A DNA stretch of 62,394 nt, taken from the NCBI GenBank assembly GCA_041661865.1, contig JBAZTO010000022.1, positions 1 to 62,394 of the forward strand, written 5' to 3'. Each line of letters begins with the position of its first letter. Positions within the stretch are counted from its first letter, which is position 1. A program made the position numbers and the translations under genes. Shown piece by piece: positions 60,748 through 62,394 of the stretch. Below the pieces are notes generated by a model. The model made no database searches. It saw nothing but the letters and a program-made list of their open reading frames with translations, and was not told where the DNA came from. Source of the stretch: JBAZTO01 sp041661865. Its GTDB lineage: Bacteria; Planctomycetota; Phycisphaerae; SM23-33.

Positions 60748-61932
60748 ATGAGCATCGCACCACGAACCAGCAAGGCCCGCCGCACACTGCCGCTCAAGAC
60801 CATCGCCGACCAACCCTCCTGGGTCATTCGCAGCAACGAGATGGAGTTGGCCCTGTCCCGGCTGGGCGGCGGCATGGCGCCGGTGACGTTCTATCGCCAG
60901 ACGAGCCGGCCCCTTCGCCCTTACTACATCGCGCCCTGGCACGGCGAGAAGCTCAAGATCACCGACCCCTGCCTGGTGCCGTTGCGCGGGGACTTCTTCT
61001 GCCTGCCCTTCGGCGGCGGCGGGAGTTTTCGCGGCAAGCAGTTTGTCAGTCACGGCGACCCGGCCACCCAACCGTGGAAGCTCGTCGCCAATGACCGTCG
61101 CGACGGTATATCCAGCCTGACGGTGGCGATGGACCTCAAGGCCACCACCGGGCGCATCACCAAGTGCCTCTCGTTGGTCGATGGCGAGCAGGCCATTTAC
61201 AGCCGCCACCTGATCGAGGGCCTGTCAGGGGCCTATCCCTGCGGCCATCACGCCACCCTGGCCATGCCCGAGCAGGCCGGCTCGGTACGGGTGGCCACCA
61301 GCCCCATCCGATTCGGCCTGACCAACCCGGTCCCTCCCGAAGACCCGATGAGCAAGGAATACCACGCCTTGGCTGCCAACAAGCGATTTGCCAGCCTGGC
61401 CAAGGTTCCGCTGGTCTGGAAGGATCCCGCCTACGGCGACTGCTCGGCCTTGCCCGCGCGACGCGGCTACAGCGACATTCTGGGCCTGCTCAGCAAGCCT
61501 TCAGCCCAGCCGGCGTGGACGACCGCGGTCTTCACCACCGAAGGCTTCCTGTGGTTTTCGCTGAAGGACGCCTCGGTGCTGCCGATGACGCTGTTCTGGA
61601 TGTGCAACTACGGGCGGTACGCCTCGCCATGGAACGGACGCAACGGTTGCCTGGGCCTGGAGGAAATGTGCGGATTCCTCGCCACCGGGCAGGCCATGTC
61701 CGTCCAGCCCAACAGCATCTCGAAGATGGGCATCGCGACGGCGGTGAAATTCTCGCCCAGCCGTCCCACGGCCATCAATTACATCCAGGGCGTTGTGCGC
61801 GTGCCGCGCGACTTTGACCGGGTCAGCAAGGTCCGGTTCGCCCCCGGCGAGGTGGTCTTCACCTGCGCCGCCGGCAAGAGCGTCTCGGCCCCGGTCCGCC
61901 ACGAGTTCCTCCAGACAGGCAGCCTTGCGTAG
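60748..61932 (+). CDS. Hypothetical protein, 394 aa, in the GH36 operon
   Basis: Start ATG at 60748 (GAGG upstream at 60736); the longer overlapping frame inside the GH36 gene is rejected. Beta-rich without signal peptide: I-R-S-N-E-M-E-L-A-L-S-R-L-G-G-G-M-A-P-V-T-F then L-P-F-G-G-G-G-S-F and G-E-Q-A-I-Y-S-R-H. The opening is like the galactose-mutarotase (aldose-1-epimerase-like) superfold, which often accompanies glycosidases. A mutarotase-like carbohydrate-binding role is inference. Confidence 0.65.
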   Translation: MSIAPRTSKARRTLPLKTIADQPSWVIRSNEMELALSRLGGGMAPVTFYRQTSRPLRPYYIAPWHGEKLKITDPCLVPLRGDFFCLPFGGGGSFRGKQFVSHGDPATQPWKLVANDRRDGISSLTVAMDLKATTGRITKCLSLVDGEQAIYSRHLIEGLSGAYPCGHHATLAMPEQAGSVRVATSPIRFGLTNPVPPEDPMSKEYHALAANKRFASLAKVPLVWKDPAYGDCSALPARRGYSDILGLLSKPSAQPAWTTAVFTTEGFLWFSLKDASVLPMTLFWMCNYGRYASPWNGRNGCLGLEEMCGFLATGQAMSVQPNSISKMGIATAVKFSPSRPTAINYIQGVVRVPRDFDRVSKVRFAPGEVVFTCAAGKSVSAPVRHEFLQTGSLA

Positions 61933-62027
61933 ATGAAAAACGCGCCGAAGGACCGTCGGAGTTCGCCGAGTGACCGCATGATGCGTTCTAATCCGCCGTC
62001 CAACCTTGTCGGCGCAGGAGAGATTCA

Positions 62028-62394
62028 ATGAACCGCTGGACTATCCTGGCTCTGACCGCACTGACCGCCATGCTTTTACCTGCCCCGGCTCCGGCCGACA
62101 GTGGCAGTCAGGTTGCCCAGGTCGTCATCCGGCCCAAGGAGTCTCCGCAGGCCTTCCGCAATCCGCTCAAGGGGATTCTCGGCACGCCTGACCGCGAATT
62201 CTGCTCCATGAACCGTGTCTATGTGCCCTGGTGCGAGATCGAGGACTCAGCCGCCGATGGCGTGGATAAGGTGGTGGACTACACCAACAAGAACTGGAGC
62301 GGAATCGCCAAGTACAATGCCAAGGTCATTCCGCGTGTCTTTCTCGAGTGGCCCATGGGCACCGGTGGCGGCGAGGCTGAATACGCGATTTTTC
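62028..62394 (+). CDS. Partial secreted protein, cut by the window end
   Basis: ATG at 62028 after GGAGAG. A clear signal peptide (N-R-W-T-I-L-A-L-T-A-L-T-A-M-L-L, cut near A-P-A-D) is followed by F-R-N-P-L-K-G-I-L-G-T, V-Y-V-P-W-C-E-I-E and V-I-P-R-V-F-L-E-W-P, a pattern seen in DUF4832-type barrel proteins of the GH-like class. 122 codons are visible, without a stop. It would be the third gene of the operon. Confidence 0.65.
   Translation, partial: MNRWTILALTALTAMLLPAPAPADSGSQVAQVVIRPKESPQAFRNPLKGILGTPDREFCSMNRVYVPWCEIEDSAADGVDKVVDYTNKNWSGIAKYNAKVIPRVFLEWPMGTGGGEAEYAIF

Noticed and set aside
58866..60875. Long minus-strand frame opposite the GH36 gene
   Set aside because: Shadow frame; GH36 motifs establish the plus strand.
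1..62394. tRNA, rRNA or CRISPR arrays
   Set aside because: I found no cloverleaf, rRNA block or spaced direct repeats; the repeats present are inverted or short tandem.

Overview
The window is GC-rich (an AT-rich patch lies near 56.4-56.8 kb) and densely coding. It looks like a chromosomal segment of a planctomycete, most likely of the Phycisphaerae group. The grounds are several secreted proteins ending in PEP-CTERM sorting tails (xPEPATLFLLxLGGLAxLRRRR), cohesin/dockerin-like modules, Gfo/Idh-ThuA-fucosidase style glycan genes, HEAT and SUMF1-like exported proteins, and families of short palindromic hairpin repeats between genes. This assignment is inference from protein style. No rRNA, tRNA or CRISPR array was seen.

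Layout. 0-3.9 kb: small hypothetical genes, an atypical thymidylate synthase, a broken aspartase/fumarase tail and a two-gene membrane-sensor-like operon. 3.9-6.5 kb: a zinc/manganese-type ABC importer. 6.7-11 kb: a UVR-motif protein, the phosphatidylethanolamine genes psd-pssA and a HEAT-repeat exported protein. 11.3-14.7 kb: an iron operon (DtxR-type regulator, FeoA, FeoB, and a 46-residue FeoB-associated Cys-rich protein). 14.7-17.1 kb: queC and an ACT-malic enzyme fusion. 17.1-18.2 kb: a mobile-element patch (IS200-like transposase, a MITE-like element with perfect 16-bp ends, a truncated methyltransferase). 18.2-21.3 kb: a Gfo/Idh-ThuA-GH29 fucosidase operon closed by a good terminator. 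21.3-25.8 kb: a large sensor kinase and lipB-lipA.

25.9-39.0 kb is the most coherent functional block. A DeoR-family regulator sits in a divergent promoter region. In one direction lies the fused E1 of a 2-oxoacid dehydrogenase. In the other lie E2, E3, a PHP-like protein of unknown role, a class II aldolase/short-chain dehydrogenase fusion, a zinc-type alcohol dehydrogenase and a mannitol-dehydrogenase-family enzyme. Three TGTGATYGAWW half-sites in the shared promoter look like the regulator's operator. I read this as a sugar or deoxysugar/polyol catabolic regulon that carries its own oxo-acid dehydrogenase; lipoate synthesis genes sit just outside it.

39.2-44.5 kb: mqnA-like, membrane and exported hypotheticals, ilvE. 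44.7-47.3 kb: a small island with a truncated DinD, an AAA ATPase/DUF4276 pair that resembles two-gene phage-defence systems, and a 140-bp piece of a second, diverged ilvE that bounds it. 47.4-49.5 kb: a lipoprotein hydrolase and a membrane protein. 49.8-58.1 kb: four PEP-CTERM proteins, including a giant pectate-lyase protein with an internal PEP-CTERM tail. Two divergently transcribed members share a similar promoter and a conserved, hairpin-forming 5' leader. 58.4 kb to the end: a glycan-degradation operon (GH36-like, a hypothetical, and a partial secreted protein).
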